Below, one piece after another: positions 1 to 14,705 of a stretch of DNA of 64,000 nucleotides. The stretch's first letter is position 1; every line of letters starts with the position of its first letter. The stretch is taken from assembly GCA_023213395.1 (NCBI GenBank), contig CM041465.1, positions 29,829,741-29,893,740 on the forward strand. The letters are read 5' to 3'. The position numbers were made by a program, and so were the translations under genes. The notes under the pieces are model-generated. The model was not told the origin of the DNA and did not search any database. It was given only the letters and a program-made list of their open reading frames with translations. Origin of the DNA: Cycas panzhihuaensis. Taxonomy: Eukaryota > Cycadophyta.

Positions 1-379
1 CAAAATAATTTTTCACAGTTTTGAAAGGCTTTTTCTCACTATAAAAAAAATTGGTTCCTTCCAAACTTTGTAGGTAGATAGATTACAATGTAGAAATTAA
101 AATGAGCACCTCTTTTAAGGGGTTTTATCAAAACTTTGGTTGTCAAATATTTGTTTCTTGATTTCTTTCCACCATAAGCATAGGGATCTTACTACTTTAA
201 TACCAATGTTACAATAGAATGTAGAATAATTCATGAGTCACCAAAAATTACCAAAAGTAAAATATACAAGATCAATTATTATCCCCCCCTTTCTACAATG
301 ATATCCTCTTATTTGTACTATTTTTTCCCTTTGACTCATTCATTGATATATTAATTTAATGGAATGGTTATGACAGATG
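1..379. other. AT-rich DNA, nothing recognised
   Basis: No coding similarity is visible. The stretch ends where a gypsy integrase-like frame becomes readable. A phrase near 200 (taataccaatgtt) loosely resembles a reverse-complement primer binding site, but no LTR could be paired with it. Confidence 0.4.
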
Positions 380-1010
380 ATCCCATTTATAGCCCTTTAT
401 GGATATCCTCCATTATCACACCACATTCTAGCTATTAAGTTTTAAACTATAGGAGAACAATAAAAACTTTAAAATATGGATAAAATCGTACATACTCTTA
501 ACAAAAACCTAGCAACATCTCAAAATCAAATGAAGTAATTTGATGGCTGCCACTGGTTTGAGAGAGTATTTAATATAAGTGATTCAGTCTTCCTGTGTCT
601 TTAACCTTACAAACAACAATCCATATTCCATAAAAAATCCTACATACTAAGCCCACATTATTACAATCCTTATAAATTTTTTTAAAGAATTAGTGAAATC
701 ATCTATGCTTTGGACATTCCCCCTAACTCCAAAATTTATAATGTCTTCTATATGTCCTACTTAAAGAAACACCTCATAAAAGTTGATATCACTTAAATAA
801 CCCTACTTATCCTCCATAAAGAAGAAGTCATTATGATTACTATAATGGGCATTCTAGATTCTTACTAATGCCATCTCCAAAATAGAACCATTTCTAAGTA
901 CTTAGTGTAGTGGGTTGGTTGGTAACCTGATGAAGCAACATAGGAGTAAAAAAAAATTATCTAATAACATTTGTACCTTTCACACTTTAAGGACTTAGCA
1001 TCTCAAGAAG
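380..1010 (+). pseudogene. Ty3/gypsy integrase C-terminus and chromodomain remnant
   Basis: Read across frames, this stretch gives the end of a plant chromovirus-type integrase. Near 388 there is a frame resembling FIALYGYPPLSHH, the segment after the integrase core. A degraded GDLV-type segment and 'AHIITILI' follow at 590-680, and a chromodomain-like 'WVGW..DEATWE' phrase lies near 908-945. It aligns by eye with element A at 30240-30890, which has the same order (Trp-rich segment, 'PHYYNPYKVL', 'HNVFYISCLK', chromodomain), so it is probably another copy of that family. Many stops and frameshifts make it a dead fragment. Neither LTR of this copy could be located. The family assignment is firm; the exact limits are not. 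Confidence 0.65.
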
Positions 1011-2552
1011 GAGTACCTATTAAGGAACATTCCAAGGTTAATATCATGAGAGCATCTAATTGTATAGAGAAGGTTAAGACTAAAGCCATAACTGCATGAT
1101 TAAGGAAGAGAAAGTTACAGATAATTGTTAATTTATGTGCACTAACTACATATCTCCACCAATAGAAGTGAAGGACCCATAGGCCGCTAATAGGATGCTA
1201 GCATTTGTGGCCATTTTTGCTAAGAGAACACTTATATTATCTTATTATCTTATGAGATTATATGAGTACATCTATCTTTTTGGTGAACATTAAGTGTTCT
1301 TGTGCTCCTTTGATGTAATTATGCTTTTGGATCCATAATAAAAGATCTTTTAAGCTCCCAAATTCTTCCAAAGTTACTTTTTGTGTGCAACCTATAGATG
1401 AGATAGTTATAGCATATAACATAATTTGATTGAGAGTTATATAGATAGTAGATGTAATGCCTATAAGAAGGGTAGTGACTCATCATAATCGATGAATAAT
1501 AAAAGAAAATTACCCGGTATGGCATTGATGGATTAGGGTATAGTAGATTTGATGCATAACATAGATGACAATCAAATGTATAGCATCAAACATAAGATAA
1601 CTCTCAATGAATAATCTCATGGTGTAACATGCAAGAATATACAATGAAGGAAACAATGCCCTCACATCATACTTATAGATAAAAGATAGTGGATGAAACA
1701 ATACACCTACAAACATAGGGAACTTAGCAAAAACTTGCTCTAATACTAGTTTTGACAAATCCCATGATAAGTCAACAATAATTAATGATAATAACTCAAT
1801 AATACATCAAAAATATAAGAGTAAAGTATATGTGAATATATTATAAGACGATAAATAGCTTTAGAAATTAATAGAATGACAAATATCCAAACATATTTAA
1901 GGTGAGAGAAATCCTCTAAGGTACCATAATGCCATAATGGCATAAAGCTATTTTCCAAGTAACACAAATAATTCTAATAATGATGAAGACAAATGATTAG
2001 GGCCCCCTTATTTATAATCATAGGTTGGGGCCTATTTGGAGCCAAATACAGATGTTTATTAGGAGTTAACTTCACATTAGCCTTATAACAAATAAATTAC
2101 CCTAAAGAAACTCAAGTAGGAGACTCTTAATCCTCAATTTATAACCCATATTACATATAGTAAAAGGTGGATGAAGTCACTTATACCTTCAATCTACTTT
2201 CTCATACATGCATCCATGATATATTCTACATGTCATACATAAAGCATAAGTTAAGGACTTTAGTACCAGTACAAGTTGAGCTTCCAAACTTAGATAAGAA
2301 AGATACACTCCTTATAATTCTTTAATCCATCTTAGATATTTAGGAGTGTTACTTATATTAAAAAACCATTTGTGAATACCTCATTAAATGGCAATGCTTC
2401 TTAGGAAACTTATACACTTTTTGATAAATTTCCTTATCTATAATAATTGACTAAATATGATTTGAGGGCAAACTATTTTCAAGAGGAGAAACCTTACAGT
2501 GAGCCTAAATAATAATTAATTATAAAAGGAGAAGACAGTACCCTATTATTCT
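1011..2552. other. AT-rich DNA without a recognised gene
   Basis: Short open frames of 60-80 codons occur on the minus strand (1319-1525, 1510-1758, 1782-1967). They resemble no family I know, and their composition (Tyr, Ile, Leu, Phe rich) is what AT-rich noncoding DNA gives. It may be further retroelement LTR or untranslated sequence continuing from the fragment upstream. Confidence 0.4.
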
Positions 2553-4770
<2,218 letters not shown>

Positions 4771-5729
4771 TCATCCCAAAATGGAGTGTGATTGATAAAT
4801 GAATCAATTACCAATTTTTTTCCTTGAGATCCTAGGGTGTTAGTGTAAAATTCCTAATAACATAAATAAAAGAGTGAACCCATAAAAGGATATTCTACAC
4901 CAACTCATGCATACTTGCCATTACGCTAAGGTAAGAAGAATAATACTTTTATTAAGCTAGAAAAACCTCCATTTAATGGTGGAGAAAAGCAACTAGCAAA
5001 GAATATGTAAGTTACAATGAAGAAATGATACAATAATACCACAAGGGGCCTCCAACTTCCCATGACTCCTTCAATGAAGCTCCCACTCTCTAAAATAGAT
5101 GCTTGAAGTTCTGAAATTTGCCTTCTCTATGGTCTCCAAAACTTTCCAAGTGCTACCTCAATGTTGCTCCCAAGTTAAATGTCTCTTACACACAAGAACC
5201 AAGTCTCCAACATTGTAAATGAGCTCAAGCGGGATTAATTTATAGAAAGGAAGACAAAATACATATTTGAAAAGTGGTATTCATGTAAGTACAATCACCA
5301 ATAACTAGAATACATGTTATCCAAGTGGTATTCGTGCAATTTTAAAAAGTTGTGGCTTGGTACCTAAGGCTAACAAACTCTAATTAAGTTTAAATTTGGT
5401 ATGCGTATAGGTACATATGCCCCCTTTACATCTTCAAAATGTTAGTGCATTTGGATATCATTTGCCTTTATTTTTATTGATTTAAAAATAGTATATATTT
5501 ATTATTTTTCTGTTGGTTGTGGGAGCTATTTTCTACAAAACAAGGCTTGCAATTTAATCAAATGATAATTTTTGAACATCACTTTTTTCACACATGTAGT
5601 GGGATGTGTCTTCTTACTTTACATAAAATTTTGTATTATTTTGATATCATTTGGCCCTATCTCTTTTAGTGTTTCCAATGCCTAGTATTTTCTACCTCCT
5701 GTAGACATATGGTAGATCCTCTTGGATCA
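4771..5729 (-). repeat. Element H 3' LTR
   Basis: It matches 10360-11317 along its whole length; shared phrases include 'ggatattctacaccaactc' (4889) and 'gtagacatat' near the end. On the minus strand it starts TGATCC directly after the purine tract. The outer end reads TCATCCC on the plus strand instead of TGATCCC. Confidence 0.9.
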
Positions 5730-5743
5730 TGCCTCCCCTTCCC
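5730..5743 (-). other. Element H polypurine tract
   Basis: The minus strand reads GGGAAGGGGAGGCA immediately before the LTR start TGATCC, the expected position for plus-strand DNA priming. Confidence 0.75.
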
Positions 5744-5838
5744 TAGAAAATAGCTAACTCTTGTTTAGCTTAGAATTGAAGATGGGGGAAGTGTTGTTCC
5801 CCTTGTTACCTACTAAACCACTTGGCCTTACTATGAAA

Positions 5839-7150
5839 CTATCTTGCTACTCTAATCCTAAAAGATTCATGTGTCTTATGTCTTATTTTGGTGGATTTTT
5901 TCTCCAAGATACAATCCTCCTTGAGAGGCTTCTCACTTTCCAAATACAAGTCATCAACTGAAGGTAAAGTCAATTGATCTTTCTTCTCATATAGCATGGA
6001 GGGCCTAAATAGTTTTAAATATTTAGCATTTACTACTAAATATATTTGTATATAATGTGGAAGATCAAGTTGGAAAGCATTGCCACCTACTTTTCTCAAA
6101 ATCTTGAATGGTCCATACCTTATAGGTTTGAGTTTCTTGCCTTCTCCTTTTAACCTCTCCTTGCTAAATTATAACCATACCAAATCTCCTTCTTGAAAAA
6201 TACACTCTTACATATATTTTTCATGTCTTTCCTTGTACTTTTGTTGTGTCCTTAGAAGTTGATCATGTACTTCTTTGTGGACTCTTTGGATCTTCTCCAA
6301 GTATCTTAAAGCCTTATCATGCCCCTCCTTCTCTTTGGTGGATCCTTCCTTAGCTTGTATGGAAAACTCTAAGTCAAATGGACTTTGAGGAAAGTATCTT
6401 AAATAAACTTCAAAAGGTACTTTAGAGTATGATGCATGCATTGCCCTATTAAATACAAATTGTAGAAAAGCCAATGATTCATACCAAGTCTTTGGATGCT
6501 TGGAATTGTATCCCCTCAACAAATGTACCAAAGTCTATTTACTACTTTAGTTTTTCCATATGTTTGAGGATGGAAACTTGTACTCCTCTTCAATTTGGTA
6601 TCCATTATCTCCCATAATATCTTCCAAAATGATAAAAGGAATCAAGTATCCCAATCTAAAATGATGGAAGAAGGCAAACCAAAATTCTTCCATACATGCT
6701 CAAAGAACAACTGAACTTCCCCTACTCCTGTGATTATCTTCTTACAAGGTATTAAACATATCATCTTGCTAAACCTATCTACAATAATAAAGAGATAGTC
6801 ATGTCCCTTCCTAGTCATGGGAAGTCCCCCTAAGAAATCTATGGAGATACTTTCCTAACACCTAGTGGGAATAGGTAGTGGTGTATACAATCCTAATTTT
6901 CTAGAAGAAAGCTTAGAAGTATTACACATTACACATCCTTTTACATATTTACTTACATCATTTTAGATCTTTGGCCATACAGCATATCTTCTCAAGTTTA
7001 CTAAAGTCTTCTCTACACTAAAGTGACTAGCTACTTTAGAAGTATGGGCTTCTCTAAGACACTTGATCTTGTCTTCATTTTATGGAACATAAAGTTGCTC
7101 CTCTTTAAATAGTAGACCATCCTTCTAAGTAAGTTGGGAAGGTCTTCCTT
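5839..7150 (-). pseudogene. Element H integrase
   Basis: Minus-strand frames give, in order, the zinc-binding tail region ('KYVKGCVMCNTSK' near 6920) and the catalytic core ('SIDFLGGLP', 'YLFIIVDRFSKM' near 6790, then 'SFHPQTYGKT' near 6560). The long C-terminal segment at 6208-6531 carries 'WYESLAFLQFVFN' and 'VHDQLLRTQQKYKERHEKYM'. The tail at 5839-6099 carries 'GGNAFQLDLPHYIQIY'. This is the usual integrase architecture of plant gypsy elements: it would join the cDNA to host DNA. It is broken by several in-frame stops and shifts, including one between the two C-terminal pieces, so it is a pseudogene. Confidence 0.85.
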
Positions 7151-7417
7151 TCATTAGGTTCTCTAATTCTTCCTTCAAGGCTTCATATTCATGGTACAAG
7201 TCTTTGTACTCTTCATGATGCATTGGCTCCACTTGTAAACTCATAAGAGAACTACAAATAAAAGTAGAAGAAGAAATGGAAAAGGTGTTCTAGATAACAT
7301 ATTAGTAATTTTATTAGTAGAACCCTTTTTATACTTAATTACAATATTGAATTGTTGTAAATATCTCATCCACTTCATGTATCTTGCTTACTATAATTTA
7401 CTTTACATTTAAAAAAA

Positions 7418-8600
7418 TTAAAAAGGCTTATGATCTGTATGAATTACAACCTCTTTTCCAAGTAAGTAGGACCTCCAATGCTTGCATAATTGATGTAGTG
7501 TAAACATTTTACGATCATATGTTGGGTAGTTTTTCACTTGAGGGGTGAAATCTTTTGAATGGTAAGCAATAGGCTTACCATCTTGAATAAGGATAGATCC
7601 CATTGTATTTCCACTTATATCAACTTCTACTTTAAAAGGCCTTTGCAAATTTAGCATTACTAAAATTGGTGCTTAACAAATTTTCTTCTTTAATAGAAGA
7701 AAAGATTCTTCCTCCTTGGAACCCCAAGTAAACTTTTTACTAACTTTTGTCAATCCATGTAGAGGTGCTACAACGTATGAGAAACAAAGAATAAACTTTC
7801 TCAAGTATTGACAAGCTCCTAAAAAACTTCTCACCTCTGTGGTATTTGTTGGCCTAGGCCATTTGAGGTTAGCTTGAGTCTTGAGTGGGTCGATGATCAA
7901 CTTTCCTCCTCCAACCACAAAGCCCAAGAAGACCAAGTTCTCCTTTCCAAATTTACACTTCTTCATATTAAGCTTCAAATGATGCTTATCCAAAGTATTC
8001 AAAACTTCTTCTATGTGCTACAAATGTTCCTCCCATGTATTGTTGAAAATCAAAATGTCATCAAGATAGACAACAACAAAATTATCCAAGTAAGGCCTTA
8101 ACACTTCATTCATTAGCCTCATTAATGTTACAGGAGCATTACATAATCTGAAAGGCATAACCATCCATTCAAAGAGTCCTTGATTTATTTTGAAGGTTGT
8201 CTTCCATGTGTCCTCCTCTTTGTCCCTAACTTAGTGATAACCACTTTTCAAATCCAACTTAGTAAAATAACAAGCATGCTAGATTTGATCAAGTAAATCA
8301 TCTATGTGAAGTAAGGGGTAGTGATTTTTAATTGTGATTTTATTCAAAGCATGAAAGTCTATACATATTTTCCATCCTCTATCCTTCTTAGGCATCAAGA
8401 CAATTGGTGACCCACAAGGTGAACATGAAGGTCTTATAACCCCTTGATCAAGAAACTCCTAAACTTGCCTCTTTATCTTATTATTCTCTATAATGGAGTG
8501 CTTATACAAAGCAACATTAGAAAATGGTGTGTCTCCTACAAGAGTGATTTTATGCTCTATCTTTCTCTTTGGAGGTCAGCCATCAACATGCTAAAATAGA
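7418..8600 (-). pseudogene. Element H reverse transcriptase and RNase H
   Basis: Read on the minus strand. 'RPSCSPCGSPIVLMPKKD' lies near 8420, 'FTKLDLKSGYH' near 8260, and the catalytic box YLDD is at 8057-8068. 'KCKFGKENLVFLGFVV' and 'WPRPTNTTEVRSFLGACQYLRKFI' follow at 7780-7960. RNase H (7418-7657) has 'VEVDISGNTMGSILIQDGKPIAYHS' in two halves and ends at 'IHTDHKPF'. These are the standard motifs of a gypsy polymerase that copies element RNA in cytoplasmic particles. The catalytic box survives, but a stop follows the SGYH motif and another ends RNase H early, so no full polymerase could be made. Confidence 0.9.
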
Positions 8601-8638
8601 ATGTCATACCTTATTTTCAAATCCTCAATTTGTTGCAT

Positions 8639-9180
8639 TTATTTAGGTGATATAGGAAGAGTGTAAGTAGAAGGGCCTCCTTCATCTATTAGCTCTTCTT
8701 TTCTCCTTACCATTAAGATGATAAATTTACCATATGTATTGATCATCCTTTTTGCTTGAGTGGTTGAAATTAATGTCATCTTATCTAAGTGATTTTTTGT
8801 AGCCTTTATGATGAAGCCCTTGTTATCCTTCATCAACCGATACTTTCTCTCCCTTTGATAGAAGAGTGCATCTCGATCATATAAGTAGGGACTCCTAAGT
8901 ACAACATGGTAGACATCTAATTATACCACATCACATATTACTTCATCAATAAAATCATTAGTGATGGAAAATTTAAGTGTACAGTACTTTGATATTTACA
9001 TTTCTGCATCTTTATGGATCCAACCAAGAGGATATGGGTGAGGGTGAGAAGTAGTTACCAACCCAAGGCTCTTCATCAAATTTTCTAAGATCAAATTCTT
9101 TTAGCTCCCTAGATCTATAATGGCACCAATAGCATTATTTTCTACTAGAAGATTCAAGTGAAATAATTCCTCCCTTGTAG
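8639..9180 (-). pseudogene. Element H aspartic protease region
   Basis: Minus-strand reading gives 'AIGAIIDLGSKNLI'-like sequence near 9100, matching the protease active-site pattern Asp-Ser/Thr-Gly in the form usual for this gypsy lineage (D-x-GS-x-N-L/F-I), then 'PHPYPLGWIHKD' near 9030. A stop follows the active site. The downstream open stretch 8639-8836 ('KRMINTYGKFIILMVRRKEE') is the linker before reverse transcriptase. Confidence 0.7.
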
Positions 9181-9319
9181 CATCATCTCCATAATTTGAA
9201 AGTAGAGTAACCTTCTCTTCTTCTCCTTCACTTTGAAGCTCCACCTCAAAAAGTAGAGCTTTCCCTTTTTCCTTCTTTCTTTATTCAATGTCCCTAATAT
9301 GCTTTAGCTTTAGCTCTGG

Positions 9320-10223
9320 ATGCAACTTCTAACACTTTCCTGTAACATGATTACTAATATCACAATGCTCACAATAGTTAGAACTTTGAACAAAATTAAT
9401 TCTTTTCTTCTTGCCTTTTAGATGAGTGTGATTTAGGATGTTTTTCATGCTTATTAGAAGTAAAAGTAGAATCTTTAGACATGAGTGTAGGTTTCTTGCT
9501 TTTACTTTCTATTGCAATACCCATTTTTCTCACTTCTTTAATGGATTAAATCTTAAAAATCCTTAGTTCCTTTCTTATGTAATTATATAATCCTCCAATG
9601 AATTCCATAAGAGCACTATGTTCATCCATATTAATACCAAACAACATGCCATGCTTGAAAAATAAAGAAGTATTATCTTGGATACATACACCTCTCCCTT
9701 GGCATAAATATTACCAAATGACCCATTAGTCTTCCTCATGACCTATGGGGTAATCTTGCTTCTTTATTACTTTCTTAAAATCCATCCAAGAAAAAAAGGA
9801 TACATCATGAGTCTTTAAATATGCACTCCACTATGTCAATGCATGTTTTCACAACTTAAGCCTAGCAAATGAAAGCTTTTGAGTATTATTATAAGTATAA
9901 ATTGTGATGTAGGTTTCAAGTTAATCTAACCAATGGTCTAACTTTTCAGCATTTACCTCTCCATCATAAGTTAGAATGTCCAACTTTACCTCCACCTTGA
10001 AGGGTTGATGAGAAGAAGTACCCTTGATTTCTTTAAATAAGTACTTTAAGGTCTCCTCCTCTTCTTCTTCATAGTTGTGGTCATCCATGGATCCTCCTTC
10101 AACTTCCTTCTCTTCGCCTTTGCCCTTAACTAGAGGTAGAAGTTGGATCATTATTTGCATCAAAACTTCTATGTTCTTCTTAAGCTTCTCAAATCTAATT
10201 TTTCCATTTTCTATTTCAGCCAT
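9320..10223 (-). pseudogene. Element H gag (capsid/nucleocapsid)
   Basis: An ATG at 10223 opens a 100-codon frame with an acidic linker (Glu run) and 'FKVEVKLDILTYDGEVNAEKLDHWLD', given here in part; this is the N-terminus of the retrotransposon gag domain that builds the particle shell. After a stop the reading continues in pieces to a zinc knuckle on the minus strand at 9331-9374, Cys-x2-Cys-x4-His-x4-Cys (CEHCDISNHVTGKC), which would bind element RNA. The start was chosen because it is the first ATG after the primer binding site and directly precedes the gag-like sequence. It is split by stops. Confidence 0.8.
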
Positions 10224-10337
10224 GGTGCTTGGATTCTTTCTTTATCTTTTTAGTTATTGTAACATAAGAAAAGCTTCTCCTTTCTCTTGGTATCCTTTCA
10301 TTATTTATATCATTCAAGTCCCCACAACAAAGATCAC

Positions 10338-10351
10338 ATGCTCTGATACCA
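10338..10351 (-). other. Element H primer binding site
   Basis: The minus strand reads TGGTATCAGAGCA, complementary to the 3' end of plant initiator tRNA-Met, eight bases inside the 5' LTR. The spacing is a little longer than usual, so the LTR edge may be off by a few bases. Confidence 0.75.
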
Positions 10352-10359
10352 AAAACATA

Positions 10360-11314
10360 TGATCCCAAAGTGGAGTGTGATTGGTGAAGGAATTAATCAC
10401 CATTTTTTTCCCCTAAGATCCTAGGGTATTAGTATAAAATTCTTAATAACATCAATAAAAGAGTGAGCCCACAAAAGGATATTCTACACCAACTCATGCA
10501 TAGTTTCCATTACTCTAAGGTAAGAAGAATAATACTTTTATTAATTTAGAAAAACCTCTATTTAATGGTGGAGAAAAATAACTAGTAAAGAATAGGCAAG
10601 TTATAATAAATAAATCATATAATAATACTACAAGGGGCTTCCAACTTCCCAAGACTCCTTTAATGAAGCTCCCACTCTCCAAAATGGATTATTGAAGTGC
10701 TAAAATTTGCCTCCTCTATGGTCTCCAAAACCTTCCAAGTGCTACCTCAATATTACTCCTTAGTCAAGTGTATCTCACACATAAGAACCAAGCCTCAAAC
10801 ATCATAAATGAGCTCAAGAGGGCTTAATTTATAGAAAGAAAACCAAAATGCATGTTTAACAAGTGACATTCATGCAAGTACAATCACCAACAACTAGAAT
10901 GCATGTTATTCAAGTGGAATTCATACAATTTTAAAAAATTATAGCTTGGTACCTAGGTCTAACAAACTCCAATTAATTTTAAATTCGGTAAACTTATAGG
11001 CACATATGTCCCCTTTAATTATTTAAAATTTTAGCTCATTTGGATGTTAGGTTTTCCTATTTTCATTGATTTAAAAATAGTATGTATTTATTATTTTTCT
11101 ATTGGTTGTGGGAGCTATTTTCTATAAAACAAGGATTTCCATCTAATCAAATGATATTTTTTAAACCCCATCTTTTGCACACATGTAGTGGGATATGTCT
11201 CCTTCCTTTCCATAAAAGTTTATATTAGTTTGACACAGTTTTTCCCTATCTCTTTTAGTTGTGCCAATGCCTAGAATTTTCTACGTCCTGTAGACATATC
11301 GTAGATCCTCCTAG

Positions 11315-11317
<3 letters not shown>
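10360..11317 (-). repeat. Element H 5' LTR
   Basis: Partner of 4771-5729. The outer end reads ..CTAGATA where the other copy has ..TTGGATCA, so the terminal CA has become TA. It abuts the AG microsatellite. Confidence 0.9.

Positions 11318-11369
<52 letters not shown>
11318..11369. repeat. (AG)n microsatellite
   Basis: About 25 AG units directly after the H LTR end, on the side opposite the TA/TG tract. Confidence 0.97.
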
Positions 11370-11372
<3 letters not shown>

Positions 11373-11469
11373 CACCAATTATGACATTTAAATATTATTT
11401 AGTTCATATATTTAATATTTTTCTTTGGATAAATATGGTCTTTGACTCTACAATCTCCCACATACTTTA

Positions 11470-12250
11470 GGTCACCTTAGATTTGTTTTACTTTGAGGTG
11501 TTTCCTTGTAATTTGATCTTCTATTTTTTATAACATTTATAGGTTAATTATATATTTATTCTCTATTTTTTACCAACTCAATAAAGCATTGCACTTTTGT
11601 ATAAACAATTCTTTAAATGGACTCTATGCCAATATATGTATAATAGGCAAACTTTACTAAATACAAGTATTCTTCCTATTTAGTTGATTGTTCTATTGCA
11701 TATATTCTCAACATATCTTCAAGCACATGATTAACTCAATGTACATATCTATCTATCTCAAGATTGTAAGTTATTCTAATTTTTTTTTTGTTACCCAATT
11801 ACTTGAATAGTTCCTTCCCAAATTTACATGTGAATTTCACACCTCTATCATATTACTTTTAGGATTCTATGAAGTCACATCATTTTTCTTATGAGGATTG
11901 CTACAATGTTAACTACTTTATGTATTAACTGAAAAGGAATAAATTGGGTAGATTTTTTCAACTTATCAACTACTACGATGATGGAATTATTTTTCTTTAC
12001 ATTCTTTAACAACCCTAAAATTGAATGTATAGAGATAAAGTCCTATTTCTATTCCAAAGTTTCCAACAACTAAAATAATCTTGCAAGATGTCAATGTTCA
12101 ACTTTAACATTCTTATGTTATAAGAAATAAGAGACATAATCTACTCTCTCTCTTTCTCTCTTCATTACTTGCCAAAAATAATTCTTCTTTATAGACATAT
12201 AAGTCTTTTGATATTTTTGGTGTGTTATGTATGGTGCATTATGAACTTCT
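11470..12250 (-). pseudogene. Ty3/gypsy integrase fragment
   Basis: On the minus strand, from high to low coordinate: 'YQKTYMSIKKNYFWQVMKRE' (12140-12210, the zinc-binding segment), 'VKVEHWHLARLF'-like sequence (12070-12120), then 'NSIIVVVDKLKKSTQFIPF' (11930-11990, the integrase core strand with its catalytic Asp environment) and degraded 'LHRILKVI' plus 'CEIHM' (11830-11880). This matches the usual plant gypsy integrase order. It is not part of H, lying outside its LTR, and it is heavily interrupted. Confidence 0.75.
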
Positions 12251-12299
12251 TCTATGATTAATTTCCTTTGTTATAATGTCATTTAAAATATAAACTCAT

Positions 12300-13600
12300 C
12301 AAAATATATGTATGTAGAGAAATTATTCACAAGATGCTTGGGAACAATCAGGGATGTTTCCAAGAATGATTTTGATAGAAGATCTAATACAAAGTTAATG
12401 CAAGTCATTAAAAAATCTAATGAAAAGTAGTTTTAGAATAGTTTTAGAATGCCTAAGATGGTTGCAAGTCAAAGAATAAGTTCTTAAAAAATAGTTCTCT
12501 TCATATAGTGAGATGGTTCTAAAATAGTTCTAACAACAACAATTAACTCTAGAATGATGAACACTTTATAAGGGGTAGTTCTACATTGAAGCTTTAGAAA
12601 ATTAAATGTATAACCATATGAACATACAAAGAGCAACTTGATTATCATTAATTAGGGTTTTGTATTATGAAAGACAAAAGATATGGTTGTAAAGTCTACT
12701 CTTTTAGGTTTATGGATATATAGAAGAGTATAAATTAGTCATTTATCTTATTGGTTCAATAGTGAGAGTCAACTAATAAAAGTAATGTAATAATCTAACA
12801 AGTGTATTTGCTATTGATTAATGAAATAAATCAGTTATAAGGAAGATCTTGTGAGTTATGTATAATTGATTATTGGTTACATATGTAATAATTAAGAATG
12901 TTACATATGTGATGAATGTTATAATGTTGTTATATATATTGTAAATGACCTAAGTGTAGTCGACATCAAAGAGTAAGAAGGTACAAGATGGTTACATTAT
13001 CAAGTGGCTTTAGGATGCCAGTGCACTAAGTAGTAGTCAATATTAGTTTCATTACTAGTAAAAAATAACCTAAGAATGTAAAGGTAGGTGAGAGTGAATG
13101 TTGGAAGACTAGAAGACCCTAGCTACCATTGTGATGATAGTATGTAGCTAAACCACGACAACTAGGGGAATACCTAATTCCATCTAAGAAGTCTTTAGGT
13201 AGTGGAGTACCAAAATCAAACTATCATAAGGCAATATGTTTTACAAAAGAAAGTAAAATAACATGGGAATATAAGATTAGCACACCAAGAATTGTGACTA
13301 AGGAAAATTCTACCAAAGTACCAAAAAAAAAGTGGGATAATAACACTGCCAAACAATCATAAATAAATGAGCCATTTTAATAATGAAAATTACACCCAAC
13401 ATATCTGACCAAAAGTGTATTCTAGTGAGAAATAAAGATTTTAAACCAAAATAAAGCTTGAAGAGTATAAATAGTGATGATAGAAAACTAAAAGAATGTC
13501 CTAAGGCAAGTTGGTATAATTATTTTACCATAAAGTTATTCAAAACACCATTAGAACTAGGAGACAATTTATTTGTAATAAAGACACTATTAGTTATATA
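12300..13600 (+). other. Degraded retroelement leader or LTR-like region
   Basis: There is no long open frame. The block before the gag-like reading below has repeated 'agttctaaaatagttct' type sequence near 12420-12540 and a TATA-rich stretch. The phrase 'catcaaagagtaagaagg' near 12965 could be a decayed primer site followed by a leader, but no second LTR was found, so this is a guess. Confidence 0.3.
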
Positions 13601-13628
13601 AATACTAAGGATTAAGGGAATAATCTAA

Positions 13629-14040
13629 GTGAAATCCCTAAATAGCAAACCATTATTTAAAAAAGAGGAAACAAAAACACTAAATAAAGGGTTGTCCCCA
13701 AAATCCAATATAATAAGAGGAGGAATGCTGATAGTAAAGACACTTCCCAAGATGGCATCTTTGGGGTATCACAACAAGAGTGCTTTTAATCACTTGATAA
13801 TTGATGGAATTGCATACGCTATTAAATATTTATATCCATTTAAGAATATGATTAAAATAAGAGGGATCATGGATAACAAAGATATTAAGGAAAGTTTTGT
13901 GTGCACATTAAGAGGAGTACCATTAGTATGATATAAAGAGTTGGCTACACATAATAAAATCTAGGAATGAGTATCAAATGAATTCCAAGAGAGGTTCCAA
14001 AAATTATGTAGTAATGAGGTTGTTATAAAACCATTATGAA
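13629..14040 (+). pseudogene. Gag-like fragment of an unidentified retroelement
   Basis: A 100-codon open frame (13629-13931) runs past its stop into 'YKELATHNKI', then 'WEWVSNEFQERFQKLC' once a stop is read through. The pattern of Phe-x-Cys-x-Leu-Arg-Gly, Trp-Tyr-x-x-Leu, and Trp followed by Phe-x-x-x-Phe resembles the middle of gypsy-type gag domains (the retrotransposon gag family). No protease or polymerase motif of this copy could be identified. Similarity is judged by eye and is weak, so another repetitive protein is possible. Confidence 0.4.
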
Positions 14041-14510
14041 ACCTCAAATAATAATCAAGAGAATTAGTATTAGATTATCCAAGTTGTATTTCCATTGTTA
14101 TTACAAGTATCACAAGTGGATAGAATCTACCCAACTTCTTGCTAAAAAACTATTTCATCAATAAATCACAATCAAATTAAAAAGTGCATTAAGACAATAC
14201 CCTAATAAATCATTTTCAAGAGATAAGGTCTTAGTTATAAGATATGTAAAGGATTTAGATATAGAAGAATTGGGAACTCAAGATAACATGTTAAAAATAT
14301 TACATAAGAAAATTAAAGAATTCTAGGCAGAGAAAGCATATAAGGTATTGATGAAAGAATAATTGATAGAGGTAGGGAAGTTATAAGAGAAAATTTTAAA
14401 GTTTAAATTGTAAGATAAGAAGAAACCCATGGAGTGTAAACCTAGTAATGGTTGTAGAAATAGGGAAGCATTGAACTAAAGTGGTGTCATGTTAAAAATA
14501 TGTTATCTAA

Positions 14511-14513
<3 letters not shown>

Positions 14514-14564
<51 letters not shown>
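14514..14564. repeat. (TA)n microsatellite
   Basis: About 25 uninterrupted TA units. Confidence 0.97.
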
Positions 14565-14569
<5 letters not shown>

Positions 14570-14571
14570 AT

Positions 14572-14705
14572 TAGAATGGTTTCACATTTGTGACATAGAC
14601 ATACATACTACAAAGGAGTGTTTCCATAATATAAAAAAAGTAGAGGAGTAAAAATGGTATCATATATGTGACATAGTCATACATATAATAAAAGATTATT
14701 ATAGT
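14572..14705. repeat. Short imperfect tandem duplication
   Basis: Two units of roughly 70 bp share 'tgtgacatag' followed by 'catacat', at about 14589 and 14668. Each unit is preceded by an ATGGT[TA]TCA phrase. Confidence 0.6.

Larger units (their letters stand above)
4771..11317 (-). mobile_element. Element H: degraded Ty3/gypsy LTR retrotransposon
   Basis: Two direct repeats of about 958 bp (4771-5729 and 10360-11317) flank a body that reads, on the minus strand, gag, protease, reverse transcriptase, RNase H, integrase. This order is Ty3/gypsy. A primer binding site (TGGTATCAGAGCA on the minus strand) lies just inside the right LTR, and a purine-rich tract abuts the left LTR, fixing the orientation. 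No clean target duplication is visible: the left flank is the TG microsatellite (gtgta) and the right flank is an AG microsatellite (tagag). Every frame has stops, so it is non-functional. Confidence 0.9.
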